Shown piece by piece: positions 31,241 to 42,934 of a stretch of 64,000 bases of DNA (positions are counted from its first letter, which is position 1; each line of letters opens with the position of its first letter). Origin of the DNA: Agrostemma githago (taxonomy: Eukaryota; Streptophyta; Magnoliopsida; Caryophyllales; Caryophyllaceae). The DNA is taken from NCBI GenBank assembly GCA_958450325.1, contig OY288243.1:30157844-30221843 (forward strand), given 5' to 3'. Made by a program: the position numbers and the translations under genes. The notes below the pieces were generated by a model. It had not been told where the DNA came from. It did not search any database and worked only from the letters and a program-made list of their open reading frames with translations.

Positions 31241-34111
31241 ATTTTGACAATGATTATACTTTCATAACTCATATACGGAGTATTTTTTTGTTATTTTTTC
31301 TCTTTCATACATGCATGTTTTAGATGCTAATAAGTGTTTTCACATAAAAGCTACAGCAAATGCGGTAACACCACGTCTACAATTTAAAAAAGACCAGCAG
31401 CAAAATCTATTTATTAAGAAGAAAACTAGATATAAGCATATCCAATACAAGTATCCATCAGAATAACATCTCTCGATTCACAACTACGTACATCAAAATC
31501 TTTCACTATATTATTCACTATGTAAAATTTCATCTCCAATCATCAAATTCAAAGACTGTTCACTATCTTCTCACATTCATAAGATGCTCCAAGATCCGAA
31601 TAAGCAAACAAAGTTGATTCCTGTAAAATTAAAAAAATCGCAGTTAGTACATACGGAGTATATAAGTATCTAACCTATTTTTCATCAAACAAGTATAGTA
31701 TAACCTATTGAAAATAATATGGAGTATTAAATTCATGTCTCATGCTTGTATGCTAGTTTAAGATTGCATTTTGAAAATTATTGTCTACGGTATTGTTGTA
31801 CTCAAATGAAATAACATAGTCAAACATACCCGACAAATTGTCACCAAGTAACCTGAAATATTGTAGTTTTAAGCTAAAGATAAACCGAAGTGAGATTTTT
31901 TTAGTATAAAGCTAAAGCAACACTAACTCACCTCGACCTGGCCACTTCACCAACAGAATGAAAGATAGTTGAACCATGAGCATCTCTAACCTCTAAAACA
32001 CCACAAGAATCACCAAAAAGATGCTTTAAAAATCAGACATATAGACAGACCAACATATAGGTGGCGGGATTAACAAAATCAAGGTAACAAACTATTTAAT
32101 TTTAGAAATGACGTAACATATCTTTTTCTTATTTTCATTTACTTTCAATCTTTTGAAGAAAATGAGACATGCAACATGGAAACTAGTATGATATTACCTG
32201 TGAAAACTATCAACCTACCAACAAAGTCGATTTATCCTTTTTTGTGACCCTATTTCAAATATTTTCAGTGTAACTAGAAACAAAGGTTATCCTCGTATAA
32301 CACACAACAAAAGTCATAAAAATTGAAATAAAGTTAGAGCATTACAAAAAAAAAATTACAAGCTAGGGTAAAAAAACTTTATATGATTATCATTGGGCAC
32401 TTAAAATTACGTATAACATTGGAGATGAAGGGTAAACTACTAAGGCAACCTAACAAATCAAAATCAAATCAAAAAATGAAATACTTGCAGAAACACTGGC
32501 AGAATAGCAAAATATAACTCAAATACCTTCAAGAAATTTTTAGTAGTAGAGGATAACAAATTAACTGAAATACTCCGTACCTCTTAGACACCGTGACTGG
32601 TACTTATCAAATTTTGTCTCAGTATCATGATTCAACATTTAGGAACTAAGGCTATGATGTTTTTGTTGTATCATGATTCAACCATGCAATTGAGCCAAAA
32701 TAATCGAAATCAAAACAGTTGAAAATTACTATGTATGACATTTGATGACCCCGCCTATAAGTATACCCGGGTTCAGGCCCCCTAACCAACTCGGCCCTTG
32801 ACCAAGGATAACTAGGGCATAAATTGACCCGACTCGACCTCGAGATGGAAAACCGAACTCGACCAGGGCATAAAGAATCAAATAGGAATTTGATACTTTA
32901 CAAGGCATAATAACGAATAGCTCGATGACATGAATCGAGTATCAATGTGCGGGATTGATTGGGTTAGGTTAAGTTAGAGAAATTCTTTACACAAGAAGAA
33001 TAATTTGGGTTCAGGACTTCAGGGGATCAATAAGGATACAAATGTGATGCTAAGATGTCGATGTCGTCTTTCTTTTCTTCGTTTAATCTGTAAGACATAG
33101 ATACCCAAAATCAGGCAAAAAAAGATGTCATAAACTACAGTTTGTTCCATATGCATCACTGTAACAAAAAAAGTACACTTGGGCCGACAAGAAAAGGAGA
33201 CGACAATGGTTGCTGAGGAATTTTGAAAAGATGCACAAGATATGTGTGATTTACGAAATTCGGGATAATTTTGTTGTTGTATCATGATTCAACTACCCAA
33301 AACAAGTCAATTCAAAATCAAAACACCAAAATAATTAACATCCTAACCAATCATTCAATAAACTAAAACTTCAATCACAAAGAATGCAAAACCAAAACTC
33401 TTACTCCATTCCTAAATCCTAATCACTTGTTTTTCACATATTTAGACAAATCATGGATTAAACAATGCAATCTTTGAGGATAATTAAGCTGCATAATTTT
33501 ATTAAAAAAAAAAAAAAGAATATTGAAAGGTACTTTCAATAAGGGTAAAAAATTGGACAATCCATTGCAATATGTAGTCCTATCCGAACCCGGAGGCCAC
33601 ATTACGATTCCCTAAACACCATAACTAAAAGAGAAGGAATAATAAGGAGTTGAAGAAGAAAAGCGATGGGAATTGAAGAAGAAAAGGGATGCTGAAAGTA
33701 GTTGATGAAGAAACGGAGGGAGAACGTGCACTTTGTACTTTTGGACTTTGGAGTTTTTTTTTGGGTTTGCTACTTTGCCTCTTTAATTATGTTATTTGCT
33801 TAGTCGGTTGTAAAACGGTCTTACGGAAAATATTGCACTATCACATATAATAGAATACACTATCCACTAGTTTACTATGAAGTAAAATATGACCGTCATT
33901 TATATGAGATGTATGTGTCTTACAATAAAACTATTGTGAGACCGTCTCATAGGAGAAATTTTTGTTTCACTTAACGCAATTATTTGCCTTAATTTTCTTG
34001 AAAATAAGACTTCTCGTTTATACTAGTAATACTTCATAGTAATTTGTGTCATTTTGACAGCATAATCTTTTATGCAAATACGGAGTAATAGTTGAAACTA
34101 GTATATTTAAT
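30954..34111 (+). mobile_element. CACTA transposon, left end and interior (right end not seen)
   Basis: Starts CACTAGTAGAATTTAAGTG after ATA (candidate 3-bp target). The interior has possible exon pieces on the - strand: AG|GTTAGAG...GTCGAG|GTGAGT at about 31995-31927 (VRDAHGSTIFHSVGEVA), a short piece near 31855-31832, and a terminal piece near 31620-31556 (ESTLFAYSDLGASYE then stop). Another lies near 33090-33030. I do not recognise this gene. The rest is AT-rich, with several TACGGAGTA remnants. No transposase was recognised. Confidence 0.5.
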
Positions 34112-34933
34112 CACTACTACAAAATAGGCCAGAAACCGGTCAAAAAATGCCTAAAAATCGGTTTATAACCGGTCTCCATCTCATGGTGTCTTAGCCTATG
34201 AGACCTGTTATTAAGACCAGTTTCTTTGGTTATATTAAAGAGACCAATTGCTACCAAAACTGGTCTCTTTGATCATTGCACAAGATAAAAGGAAAGAAGG
34301 CAAAGAGACCTCTTAATGTACGTCCAAAACCAATTTCTTTAATATTTCTAAGAGACCATTTATTGCTCGAAACTGGTTTCTTTTATCTGAATCTTAAAGA
34401 CCAGTTATAAAATAAACCCGATCTCTTAGGTTGCATTTAAAAAAAATTACTTGAAAATAAAATAAAATACTATTACTTGAATATAAAAAAAAAATCGACA
34501 CATACACAATTTTAACAAAAGTTACTATTACTTGAATATTAGTCGCACAACTCCCAAGTTACATGAAGGAATTATATAAACATTTGTTCAAACTAATCCA
34601 AAATTATTATAAAACGATAAAATCTAGCAAAACCGATATTATTTCTAATTTGCTCCCAAACAGGAAGTCTATCACATTTGCCTTACTCCTGCTTAAAGTG
34701 TAAAAAAACAAGAAATACTTCGGAAGATTACCAATGGCTTTGGAGCAGGAAAGTTTGATGGCAAAATGACAATCGTTGAACCACTATTACAAGAACAAAA
34801 ATATCCCATCACTGAAATGTTACGATCATAATAAGTTCTAGTAAATAGTAGCTATGATGATAAGTTGGAAACTTTTCCATAAAGAACCATTTTGATATCA
34901 CTAGAGAATATATTTGGTTTCAAGAATGGTATA
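34112..34933 (+). mobile_element. Left end of another CACTA transposon, broken by Athila-like copy A
   Basis: Starts CACTACTACAAAATAGG and continues with subterminal copies of a motif around AAACTGGTCTCTT / AGAGACCAGTT (about 34135-34440). The interior up to 34933 is AT-rich. Copy A of the Athila-like family then interrupts it; the sequence resumes at 63468. No right terminus in the window. Confidence 0.6.
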
Positions 34934-35342
34934 TGATTAGTGTGGTTTGTAGTGCCTATTTTGTAGTGTTTTGGTCTCATTTTCCTTGTAGAATCGCCCC
35001 TTGGGAGCGGTTTAGGGGCTTCTTATGCTTCCTTTAGTTCGTTTCAGGTTCCCAAGACCGATTTGGAAGAGTTGGAGCGATTCCGACTCGATACATACAC
35101 ATTTTGGAGCCAACGAGATAAAGGAACGATGACCCGATGCTTTGGAATCGACCCCGAGACCTTGGGACCCAATCCCGAGTCCCGAGACCCGATCCCGAGT
35201 CCCGAGAATCGATAAGTAGTCCATGTGAGGCAAGGAGAGACCAAAAGGATCATAATGGAGGCCTACAAGACCCATCCCCGACGGGTATGCACCTCATCCC
35301 GTCGGGGATGAAGTGCACTTTTGAGGGAGCTACTGCAGGGCC

Positions 35343-35417
35343 GTCCCGGTCGGGACCAACCCGTCCCGGTCGGGATGGTGGGTCCGTCCCGGTCGGGATG
35401 ATCCGTCCCGGTCGGGA
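35343..35417 (+). repeat. Palindromic GTCCCGGTCGGGA array in LTR
   Basis: Four copies at 35343, 35363, 35386 and 35405, about 55 bp or more upstream of the TATA box. The core TCCCG-GT-CGGGA is a near-perfect palindrome. The same array is in all four LTRs (43358-43432; - strand at 45714-45790 and 62979-63052). Confidence 0.85.
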
Positions 35418-35471
35418 CCAAATCGTTGTAGCACGCATTCCTTTCTTTCTTCTCCCTTCCATTTGTAACCC

Positions 35472-35479
35472 TATAAATA
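35472..35479 (+). promoter_or_regulatory. LTR TATA box, copy A
   Basis: TATAAATA following CCC, present at 43487-43494 in the 3' LTR too. The likely transcription start is some 30 bp downstream. Confidence 0.65.
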
Positions 35480-36549
35480 CTTCCCTCTTGTATTGTTTAT
35501 AAGACACACATTAGTTTAGCCTCTCTTAAGCCTCTCTACAAGATATAAACCCTAGATTTAGTTCCTCACATTAGTTTGATTCTCTCTTTAATCCTTAGTT
35601 AATCTTAGTTAATCTTAGTTAATTAGTGCTTGTATTAAGAAGATACTTGAAGACTTCTCCAAGATTGACAACCTTGGGATTATTTGGGTTTCTCTTTTAT
35701 GCAAGATTTCATCTTTTCCTTCATCTAGTGTTGGTATAATCTTTCTTTTCTCTTGTTTATTGTTATTGAATCAAGTTTGAATCTTTGCACTAGTGATTAT
35801 TGTTATTGATTGTTATTGCTCTGTATGATGAATGTTAGTGTTGTGATGTTGTGTTCTCTTCTTATTGTTGTTAGTTTTTCTTTGATTATGAGTGAGTAGA
35901 TTAATTGTGGGTTAGTAGGGGGATTAAGGGTAGATTATGGGTGATTAGAGTTTGATTGGGGGTAAAGGGTGAATCTTTGTTGTTAGTCACACATTTGGCA
36001 CACCATGTGTTTGTTGAAATGCTTGTTTGGGTTGTAGTGGCCATGCTTCTCATGCTAGTCTTCTTCTACTCATTGTTTGCTTTGTGTGTGGATATGTTGA
36101 GCATAGTCATCGACATCGGTTTAAGTTGCGATTGCCCGGACCGAACCTAGCAATTAGGAGGCACCTACACCCTTAACTACCCAAGTCACCCTACTACACT
36201 TATGAACCCGACCTAACCCACTCCTTCCTTCCCATATTTGATTCATCTTGTTGGATAGTCGTCATTTTCTTTAGTGTGTTAGTTGGTTAGATTATTAGCA
36301 TTGTTTAGTTAGTATTTGTTAGTCTAGTTCATCATAGCTCATCATTAGTCTACTTTCTTCTCCTCTCATCTTAATTCATCAATTAGTAGCTCTTGTGTTT
36401 GTTTGGTAGCATAGTCTTGTTTTAGGCCGATTTAGTCTAAACCTTGCAATACCGTCTCCGTGGACACGACCCGACTTACCCTAACTACCGTTAGGTGCTA
36501 GTTGGTTATTAATTGGTGGCGGGATCCACGACAAATCCGACCATCAATT

Positions 36550-36567
36550 TGGCGCCGTTGCCGGGGA
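36550..36567 (+). promoter_or_regulatory. Primer-binding site, tRNA-Asp
   Basis: TGGCGCCGTTGCCGGGGA, the complement of the 3' end of plant tRNA-Asp(GUC) over 18 bases, 3 bp after the LTR. Usual for Athila elements. Confidence 0.9.
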
Positions 36568-36772
36568 CGGTGCATTGTTTAGACTTTGTTTGTTCATTTC
36601 TAGACTTAGTTACTCTTCTTTGTGCCCTCCTATCATCTCTTGTGAATATTCTCTAGTTTTTCTTGATTTCTTAGCTTTCTTTTCTCTTTGTCTCTAGTTG
36701 TGCTTGTTTATTGTCGTTACCTAGTGCCCAAAAAGCACTAGGTGTTCTTACGTTTGTTCTAGTGTGTAGTGT

Positions 36773-39700
36773 ATGCCTAGGCGGGGAGGCGAATTCTTTC
36801 TCTTTAATCCAGAGCCGGAGAGGCTTTTTCGAGCCTTTCGCCAACGGACGATTAACCGGGTTAGGATCTCTCAACCAAGTGCAAGCAATACCCATCAAGA
36901 GCAAGCTCAAGGAAGCGACATTGAGGAAGCATATCGAGAGACGGCTGAAGGAAATTTCACCAATCCCTTCGGAGATTCTAGTCCTAGTTCCCCATCTACA
37001 TCTACATCAACTCCGTCTACACCATCTTCTCCCTTACATCCAATAATGCCGAAGTTTTCCTCCCACTCCACATTCACAGAAGACGTCTTGCCGGGACCCA
37101 ATGCTTTACCGGCCGCTTATGCCGGAAATTTTACGGCCAAGACCCACTTCATACAACTTGTGGAAAGGAATCAATTTAGCGGTTTGCCCACCGAAGACCC
37201 GCACCAACATATGGAGACCTTCTCCGATTATTGCGACGCTATCTCTCAACCCGGGGTTACACAAGATCAAATCCGATGGGTTTTATTTCCATTTTCTCTT
37301 ATTGGAAAAGCGAAGCAATGGATAAAGAGTCTAGATAGGGCAACCATGGGCATCGACACTTGGAAGAAACTTGCATTGGCATTCTACCAAACTTTCTACC
37401 CTCCGGAGAAGACTAACTTACTTAGGGCCTCCATCACCGGTTTCCAACAACGGGATGAAGAGAGCTTATATGAAGCTTGGGAGCGGTTTAAGTCATTGGT
37501 TAGATCATGCCCTCACCATGGACTTTCACAATGGTTCTTGGTCCAACAATTTTGGAACGGTCTTTATGAGGACTCAAGAACTATACTTAACATGAGCTCC
37601 AATGGTAGGTTCACCGAGGTTGATGATGACCAAACTTGGGCGAGAATCGAAGAGATGGCGGTGCATAATTCGCAATATTCTAGGCCTAGAAAGGCAAATC
37701 GAGGAGGTAGGCATGTGGTTGATGCTATAACTCAATTAAGCATTGACCTTGGAGCTCAATTGAAGACACATATGGAGACCATTGACAAGAAGCTCCAAGG
37801 TCACCTCACCCAAGTTCAAAGCATCGGTTCCTCAAACCAAGCCTCAATTCATGAAGTGAACGCTTTGAGTTTTGCACCTCCTTTGCCTTATTATGGCATG
37901 TGTGACACTTGTGGAATCGTTGGTCATGACCCTATGAATTGTAGAGGAAGTATTGAACAAGTGAATGCTTTTCAAGCGTTCAAGCAAGGTGCCTCTTACT
38001 CCAATCAATACCAAGCTTCCAATCAAGTACCTCAACAACAAGCCTTTCAACACCATCAACAACATCGTCCTTATGTTCCACCTCCCTTAAGGGACAACAA
38101 CCAAGGTTACCAAGGCAACTCAAGGCCTTTCAACAACTTCAAGCAAGGTAACCAAGGTTCGTTCAACAACAATCAAGGGTTCCATCAAGGGAACTTCAAC
38201 CAAGGCTATCAAAACCACAACCATGGCAACAATCAAGGCCTTAATCAAGGCAATTCTCACGGGTTCCAAGGGAACCGTCAACAACAAGCAAATCAAGGCA
38301 ATCAACAACAAAGCAAGCCTAGGAGCCGGTCTCCTACTCATGACTATGGCATTCCTCTAGCCATCACCGATACTCCGCATAATCCATCATCTCCACCTCG
38401 GGGATTCGATATTCAAAAATCTATGATGGATATGCAAAAGAGTCAAATGGACATAACAAGAAACCATCAAGAGCTCTTTGCTTATATTCAAGGGGAAAAC
38501 GCGACAAGAGATGCCCGTATGAAGATGCTTGAAACTCAAGTATCTCAACTTGCTTCGGGGAGCTCCTCAAGACAAAAAGGACAACTACCTTCTCAAGGCG
38601 AAACACCGAAATTTGAGCATGTAAATGCCATCACCACAAGGAGAGGTACATCTTATGAATCCCCTCAATTTCCTAGTGAGCAAGAGCCAATGCAAGAACC
38701 GACAAGAAAGGTGACACCTCCAACTCAAGAGAGCTCAAGCTTTGATAACCCAACGGAGGAGCAAGTCTTATGGGAGGTTGAGAAACCTCAACAAGACAAG
38801 CTTCCCCCACTTCAAGCTAAAGATAAAGGTAAAAAGAAAGTGTCATTTGAAGAGTCTACCCCGATTGAGCAAAATAAATACCAAGTCAAGGTGCCTTACC
38901 CATCAAGGCAAATGAAGACCAAGATAGACTCTCAATATGACAAGTTCCTTAACATTGTGAAGAAGTTGGATGTGAGTGTCCCATTCACCGAGCTACTTAC
39001 CCAAATCCCGGCATACGGAAAATTTATGAGAGAAATATTGGCTAGGAGGAGATCTGTCGACAAGGAAGAGACCATCGCGTTCACAAGGGTGGTGAGCGAG
39101 CTCATTCAAGGTTCTACGCTTCCAAAGTTGAAAGATCCGGGTAGGTTCTCGATCCCTTGCACCATAAGGCACTACAAGATCGAAAGAGCTTTATGTGATT
39201 TGGGTGCGAGTGTAAGCATCATTCCCTACTCCATTTGTTGCCGACTTGGGATGAAGGAGCTTAAAAGTACCTCTATCACGCTCCAAATGGCCGATAGTTC
39301 ATTCAACCGACCATTGGGGATGCTAGAGGATGTGCCGGTGAGAATCGGTAAGTTCTTCATTCCGGTTGACTTCATCGTGCTCGATATGCGGGAAGATGAA
39401 ATCACTCCCATTATTCTTGGGCGCCCATTTTCACATACCGCCGGTGCTATGATCGATGTGAAGAACGGTAGGATCACATTCGAGTTAGGCGAGGAGAAGC
39501 TAGTGTTTGACCTGCAAGGTAACACTTCGCCTACTAACGATGAGTCATGCAATATGATCCAAGCCAAGGAAAACATCGATCTAGGGGGAGAACCGGGACA
39601 AAGCTTGAAGAAGTACTCGTATGTACTTGAGGATGATGACTCTGATTTGGAGGAGGATGAGAGCCCATGTCATGGGTTTAATGACAAGTTGAAGAGCAAA

Positions 39701-39952
39701 AAGGATGAAGATGAGCCTCCCTTGGGGCCACATGAGGATAGATGGACGTTTGGGTATATACCGAAGGATCGAAAGTACAAGTTCAAGCCATTGAACTTAG
39801 TAGATCGGGATGCCCCGGGAACGTCGAGACAAGGTCATGAAGAGCCTTGGTTTGTGGATGCTTATGTTACTAGCTTGATTGAAGACTTTGCTAGGGCCTT
39901 CGACTTTTTCCTTCGTGCCCTTGATGGAGATGAAACTAGTTTTGCTCGTTGA
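36773..39952 (+). CDS. gag-pro: Gag-protease polyprotein of Athila-like copy A
   Basis: A 1,059-residue intact frame starting MPRRGGEFF. Residues about 115-270 form the retrotransposon gag domain (FSGLPTEDPHQHMETF, FPFSLIGKAKQWIKSL, ESLYEAWERFKSLVR). A CX2CX4HX4C zinc knuckle (CDTCGIVGHDPMNC) lies at residues 377-390. A Gln/Asn/Gly-rich low-complexity tract at about 415-520 has FNQGYQNHNHGNNQG-like repeats. The retropepsin-like domain at about 780-920 has DLGAS (D809) in place of DTGAS and IILGRPF near its end; this Leu variant is common in Athila-like proteases. An acidic linker (DDDSDLEEDE) and a short unknown tail follow. The frame ends at TGA 39950 with no RT or integrase after it. Copy B ends at the same codon. 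The start is supported by being the first ATG of the frame. Confidence 0.92.
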   Translation: MPRRGGEFFLFNPEPERLFRAFRQRTINRVRISQPSASNTHQEQAQGSDIEEAYRETAEGNFTNPFGDSSPSSPSTSTSTPSTPSSPLHPIMPKFSSHSTFTEDVLPGPNALPAAYAGNFTAKTHFIQLVERNQFSGLPTEDPHQHMETFSDYCDAISQPGVTQDQIRWVLFPFSLIGKAKQWIKSLDRATMGIDTWKKLALAFYQTFYPPEKTNLLRASITGFQQRDEESLYEAWERFKSLVRSCPHHGLSQWFLVQQFWNGLYEDSRTILNMSSNGRFTEVDDDQTWARIEEMAVHNSQYSRPRKANRGGRHVVDAITQLSIDLGAQLKTHMETIDKKLQGHLTQVQSIGSSNQASIHEVNALSFAPPLPYYGMCDTCGIVGHDPMNCRGSIEQVNAFQAFKQGASYSNQYQASNQVPQQQAFQHHQQHRPYVPPPLRDNNQGYQGNSRPFNNFKQGNQGSFNNNQGFHQGNFNQGYQNHNHGNNQGLNQGNSHGFQGNRQQQANQGNQQQSKPRSRSPTHDYGIPLAITDTPHNPSSPPRGFDIQKSMMDMQKSQMDITRNHQELFAYIQGENATRDARMKMLETQVSQLASGSSSRQKGQLPSQGETPKFEHVNAITTRRGTSYESPQFPSEQEPMQEPTRKVTPPTQESSSFDNPTEEQVLWEVEKPQQDKLPPLQAKDKGKKKVSFEESTPIEQNKYQVKVPYPSRQMKTKIDSQYDKFLNIVKKLDVSVPFTELLTQIPAYGKFMREILARRRSVDKEETIAFTRVVSELIQGSTLPKLKDPGRFSIPCTIRHYKIERALCDLGASVSIIPYSICCRLGMKELKSTSITLQMADSSFNRPLGMLEDVPVRIGKFFIPVDFIVLDMREDEITPIILGRPFSHTAGAMIDVKNGRITFELGEEKLVFDLQGNTSPTNDESCNMIQAKENIDLGGEPGQSLKKYSYVLEDDDSDLEEDESPCHGFNDKLKSKKDEDEPPLGPHEDRWTFGYIPKDRKYKFKPLNLVDRDAPGTSRQGHEEPWFVDAYVTSLIEDFARAFDFFLRALDGDETSFAR

Positions 39953-40268
39953 AAAAGATTGAAGAAAGTACCACCTTGGTTTGACGGAGTTCCACAAGAA
40001 CCGTCTCTTTGTATATATCTCTTTCCCTTTTAGTTTGTTTGCTTTTGTGAAATTCTTGATTATTTGGATGATTGATGAGCGTTGTGAGGGAGGGAATTTG
40101 ATGTGTTGTTTGAGTTTAGTGTGATAGGTGTGAAGTGGAAGTGATTCCTAGGGAAGAGCGGTCATTATTGGAGCTTGGATTGTGTGAAGGGAAGTCGGTT
40201 TTTGAAGCTCGGTTCGAGCTTTTGGGAGCTATAGAGGGTTTGGAGACTCTTCCCGGCCTAGAAGAGGT

Positions 40269-40438
40269 CATCCCGTCCGGGATGGAAGGCCCATCCCGAC
40301 CGGGAAGGATGCCATCCCGACCGGGATGAGGTGCACAAAAGTTGGGTTCACTGGCAGTCCGTCCCGACCGGGATGAGGTCTTCCCGACCGGGACGAGACA
40401 GCCATCCCGACCGGGACCACCCATCCCGACCGGGATGG
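40269..40438 (+). repeat. Internal TCCCGACCGGGA VNTR of copy A
   Basis: Eight or so copies of TCCCGACCGGGA or close variants spaced 20-40 bp apart, the reverse complement of the motif in the LTR array. Copy B (48719-48908) has one extra unit. Confidence 0.85.
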
Positions 40439-41200
40439 ACCCCCTGTCCTCCGATGGTTCTTTTCTTCGTTGTTTGAGACCACCCAACCACTTTATACCC
40501 CCTCCCAACCTCCCTACATGTCCTTACTCTCATTGTATGACCCTTACACCTCACATACATGTTTTCACCTCACTTTCTATTCACTTCAAACCGACTTTCA
40601 AATCAAAAACCCGCCTCATTTTGCATTTGTGCCCCAACCATGGAACCAGATCGCAATTGGAGAGGAATAACGACGACATGGACAAGCTAAGTGCCTATAT
40701 TGACCTATGAGACGATGGAGCGAGTGAGTTGGTAACCGTATGGTACGGCAACTATCCTCTCTTTTCCGGTTTTATAGCTTGTCTTCTTTGTTTATTCCCT
40801 TTCCCTCTTATCATTTGTGTCATGGTGGCCTTCGAGGCCTTGGTGTGCTTGCTCCCGACTCTCGATGATGTGATTACATCGAGAGTCATTTTCAAAATCC
40901 AAATTTTCCAAGTTTTTCACTCTTTCTTTTTGAGGATTTAGTCGGATTTAGGCGGAATCCGGGCTAGGTGACGTGATTACACCTAGTCCTCCCCTCCCAT
41001 TTCCTTTTATTTCCTTCTTTTTATTTTTCTTCCCCCTTCCATATCTTTTTCTTGTCTCGGCCCATGGTGACTTGACTACACCCCGGCCGGACACCTTCTA
41101 CACTTTTCTCCACTCTTCTTTTTGATTTCTAGCTTTATTTTTCGTAGTTTCTTTTGTGCTCCCATGCACTACGGTCGAGCATGAGGACATGGCTCGACTT

Positions 41201-41214
41201 AAGTGTGGGGGAGT
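41201..41214 (+). promoter_or_regulatory. Internal polypurine tract of copy A
   Basis: AAGTGTGGGGGAGT, identical over 14 bases to the tract at the 3' LTR. Conserved in copy B at 47942-47955. It could act as a second plus-strand start. Confidence 0.7.
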
Positions 41215-42934
41215 GGTATTCTAGCATAGTTAGCTTTATTTTTGTAGTTTTTCGAAAAAATCTTTAAAATCCTTAAAAATTTGAAATTTTTTCATAAAAA
41301 TCAAAAATATTTTCCTTTTTGTGTGTTTTCCTTTTGTGTCTTTATGTCGTGTATTTGTTGTATTGTGTGTGTTTTGCCTCCCTTTCCCTTATAGGTTGCT
41401 TTAACCGCCGTTAACTTTGGAAGGCTTTCAAGACTCCCGGTAACATCTTATCTCTTTTTCTTCTTTACCTCTTGCGGAGTTTGGAGGAGATTGTGATGTT
41501 TTGTGCTCGGGTGGAGCTTTGTAAAGTGTGGATGATTTGGTGGCTTGTTTGGATGATCGGGGTGGTGTTTGTGTTTTGTATGTGTTCGTTTTGTGTTGTT
41601 CTTGTTTTGTTGCTTTTGTTTCTTTTTTTTGTTTCGTTTTCGTTGAGTCTTTGTTTTGTGTTTTGTTGTGTGTAAATGATTTTCGAAAACCCGGTTCAGA
41701 TGCTAGTGTGCGAGTGTCTATCTTCCCTTCCTAGTTGTATAAATCGAGTCTTGGACTTTAATCTAGTAGAATGACCCTAAATCAATGATTTCGTTGGTCC
41801 TTTACCTTGAGTCCACCTAGCTTACTAGGGATTTACTACGGGATTTGCACTTTTGACCATTATGACCACCCACGGTGTGAAAAGGCCTTGGTTACCGAGT
41901 CCCGTCCCCTAGGTGACCATTTTTAGGATTGTTTGATTAGTCCAAGTTCTCCACTTTTTGTGGGTTTGAAGAGGGATCGCGACCCCCCACTTACCCATTT
42001 ACCTACCTCCCACATATATCCACACAATAAAATTGTAAATTGTTGATTCCTCTCTTTCTTGTCATACAAAGAAATGCCAATAAGCCAAATTTTGCCAAAA
42101 AGGGCAAAGGAAAGAAAAGAAAGAAAAAAAATGAAAGAAAGAAAAGAATGAAGAAAAAGAAAAGGCACAAAAGCCAAAAAGAAAATAGAAAAGAAGAAAA
42201 AGAAATGGCATGGCAACAAACAAAGCATAAATGCAAAAGAAAAGAGAAAATGCCAAAAGAAAATCGTCTCACAAAAAGATTATATCCCCACAAAAATAAG
42301 CCTTTTTCCGACCTTTGCCGTGAAGAGCCTACCAAAGGACCGAGTCCCGAGGAAGGATGATAGCGGCATTAGTAGGTCTTCCCTCATTTTGCATATTTTC
42401 ACCTTTTTACTTGGACTAGTTAGGCGGTCTCGAATATGGGACGACCCTCTTGGCTCTTTGCTAAAGGGGGCGGGGTCTCACTTACCTACAGTGTCGACTA
42501 ACACCGTGGTTCATCCTTTTTCCATCCCGCCGATCGTCCCGTAGTACGTTATTAGAAGGTTAGGAGGAACCGAGGTAAGTTACCAACGTTTCTGTTGCTT
42601 TGTCGTCATACTATTAGGGTTTAGTCCATCTTGGTTTGTATTGCTAGCTTGGGAACGTTGTCACTTGCCTTGAGTCCTAAACCGGTGCTTCTTTCACCGC
42701 TTGTTTGAGGGAAGCGGTATTTCTTTTCTTTGGGTGCAACCTTTTTTGTGTTTGTTTGTTTATGTGTTTGGTGTCCGGTTGCATCCACAGTTTTGTCGCA
42801 AGACCCGACTTGCCTTGCGGAGTGCACTTTTCCTCTAAGTGCACTCGCGTGAGTTGAAAGGGCGTGGGGTGCGCTAATACCCATTCGGCTAGTATAGTAG
42901 TTAGTATGTGCTTACTTGAGGGCGAGTAAGGGTT

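Larger units (their letters stand above)
34934..36546 (+). repeat. 5' LTR of Athila-like copy A
   Basis: 1,613 bp, TGATTAGTGTGG...GACCATCA. Contains a 13-bp-stem inverted repeat (35273-35285/35298-35310), four copies of GTCCCGGTCGGGA (35343-35417) and a TATAAATA box (35472-35479). Confidence 0.95.

Noticed and set aside
28972..31370. A shared 16-bp string AGCAAATGCGGTAACA at 28970 and 31354
   Set aside because: Too short and isolated to define a repeat or insertion; could be chance or common TE DNA.
35273..35310. Rho-independent terminator-like hairpin
   Set aside because: No T run follows and this is a plant LTR upstream of a TATA box.
35137..35502. 121-residue frame repeated in all LTRs
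   Set aside because: It is open because the LTRs are near-identical and GC-rich there, and it overlaps the promoter array; no protein features.
40269..40438. CRISPR-like array of palindromic repeats
   Set aside because: Plant retrotransposon context, 12-bp units, irregular spacers and the same unit in the LTR; it is a VNTR.
41472..41675. Hydrophobic 67-residue frame that looks like membrane helices
   Set aside because: It is low-complexity G/T-rich DNA, its length differs in copy B, and there is no start context or conservation that suggests a protein. Not reported as an envelope gene.
42003..42335. Phe/Leu-rich frames on the - strand
   Set aside because: They come from translating an A/G-rich tract in the wrong strand; no protein character.
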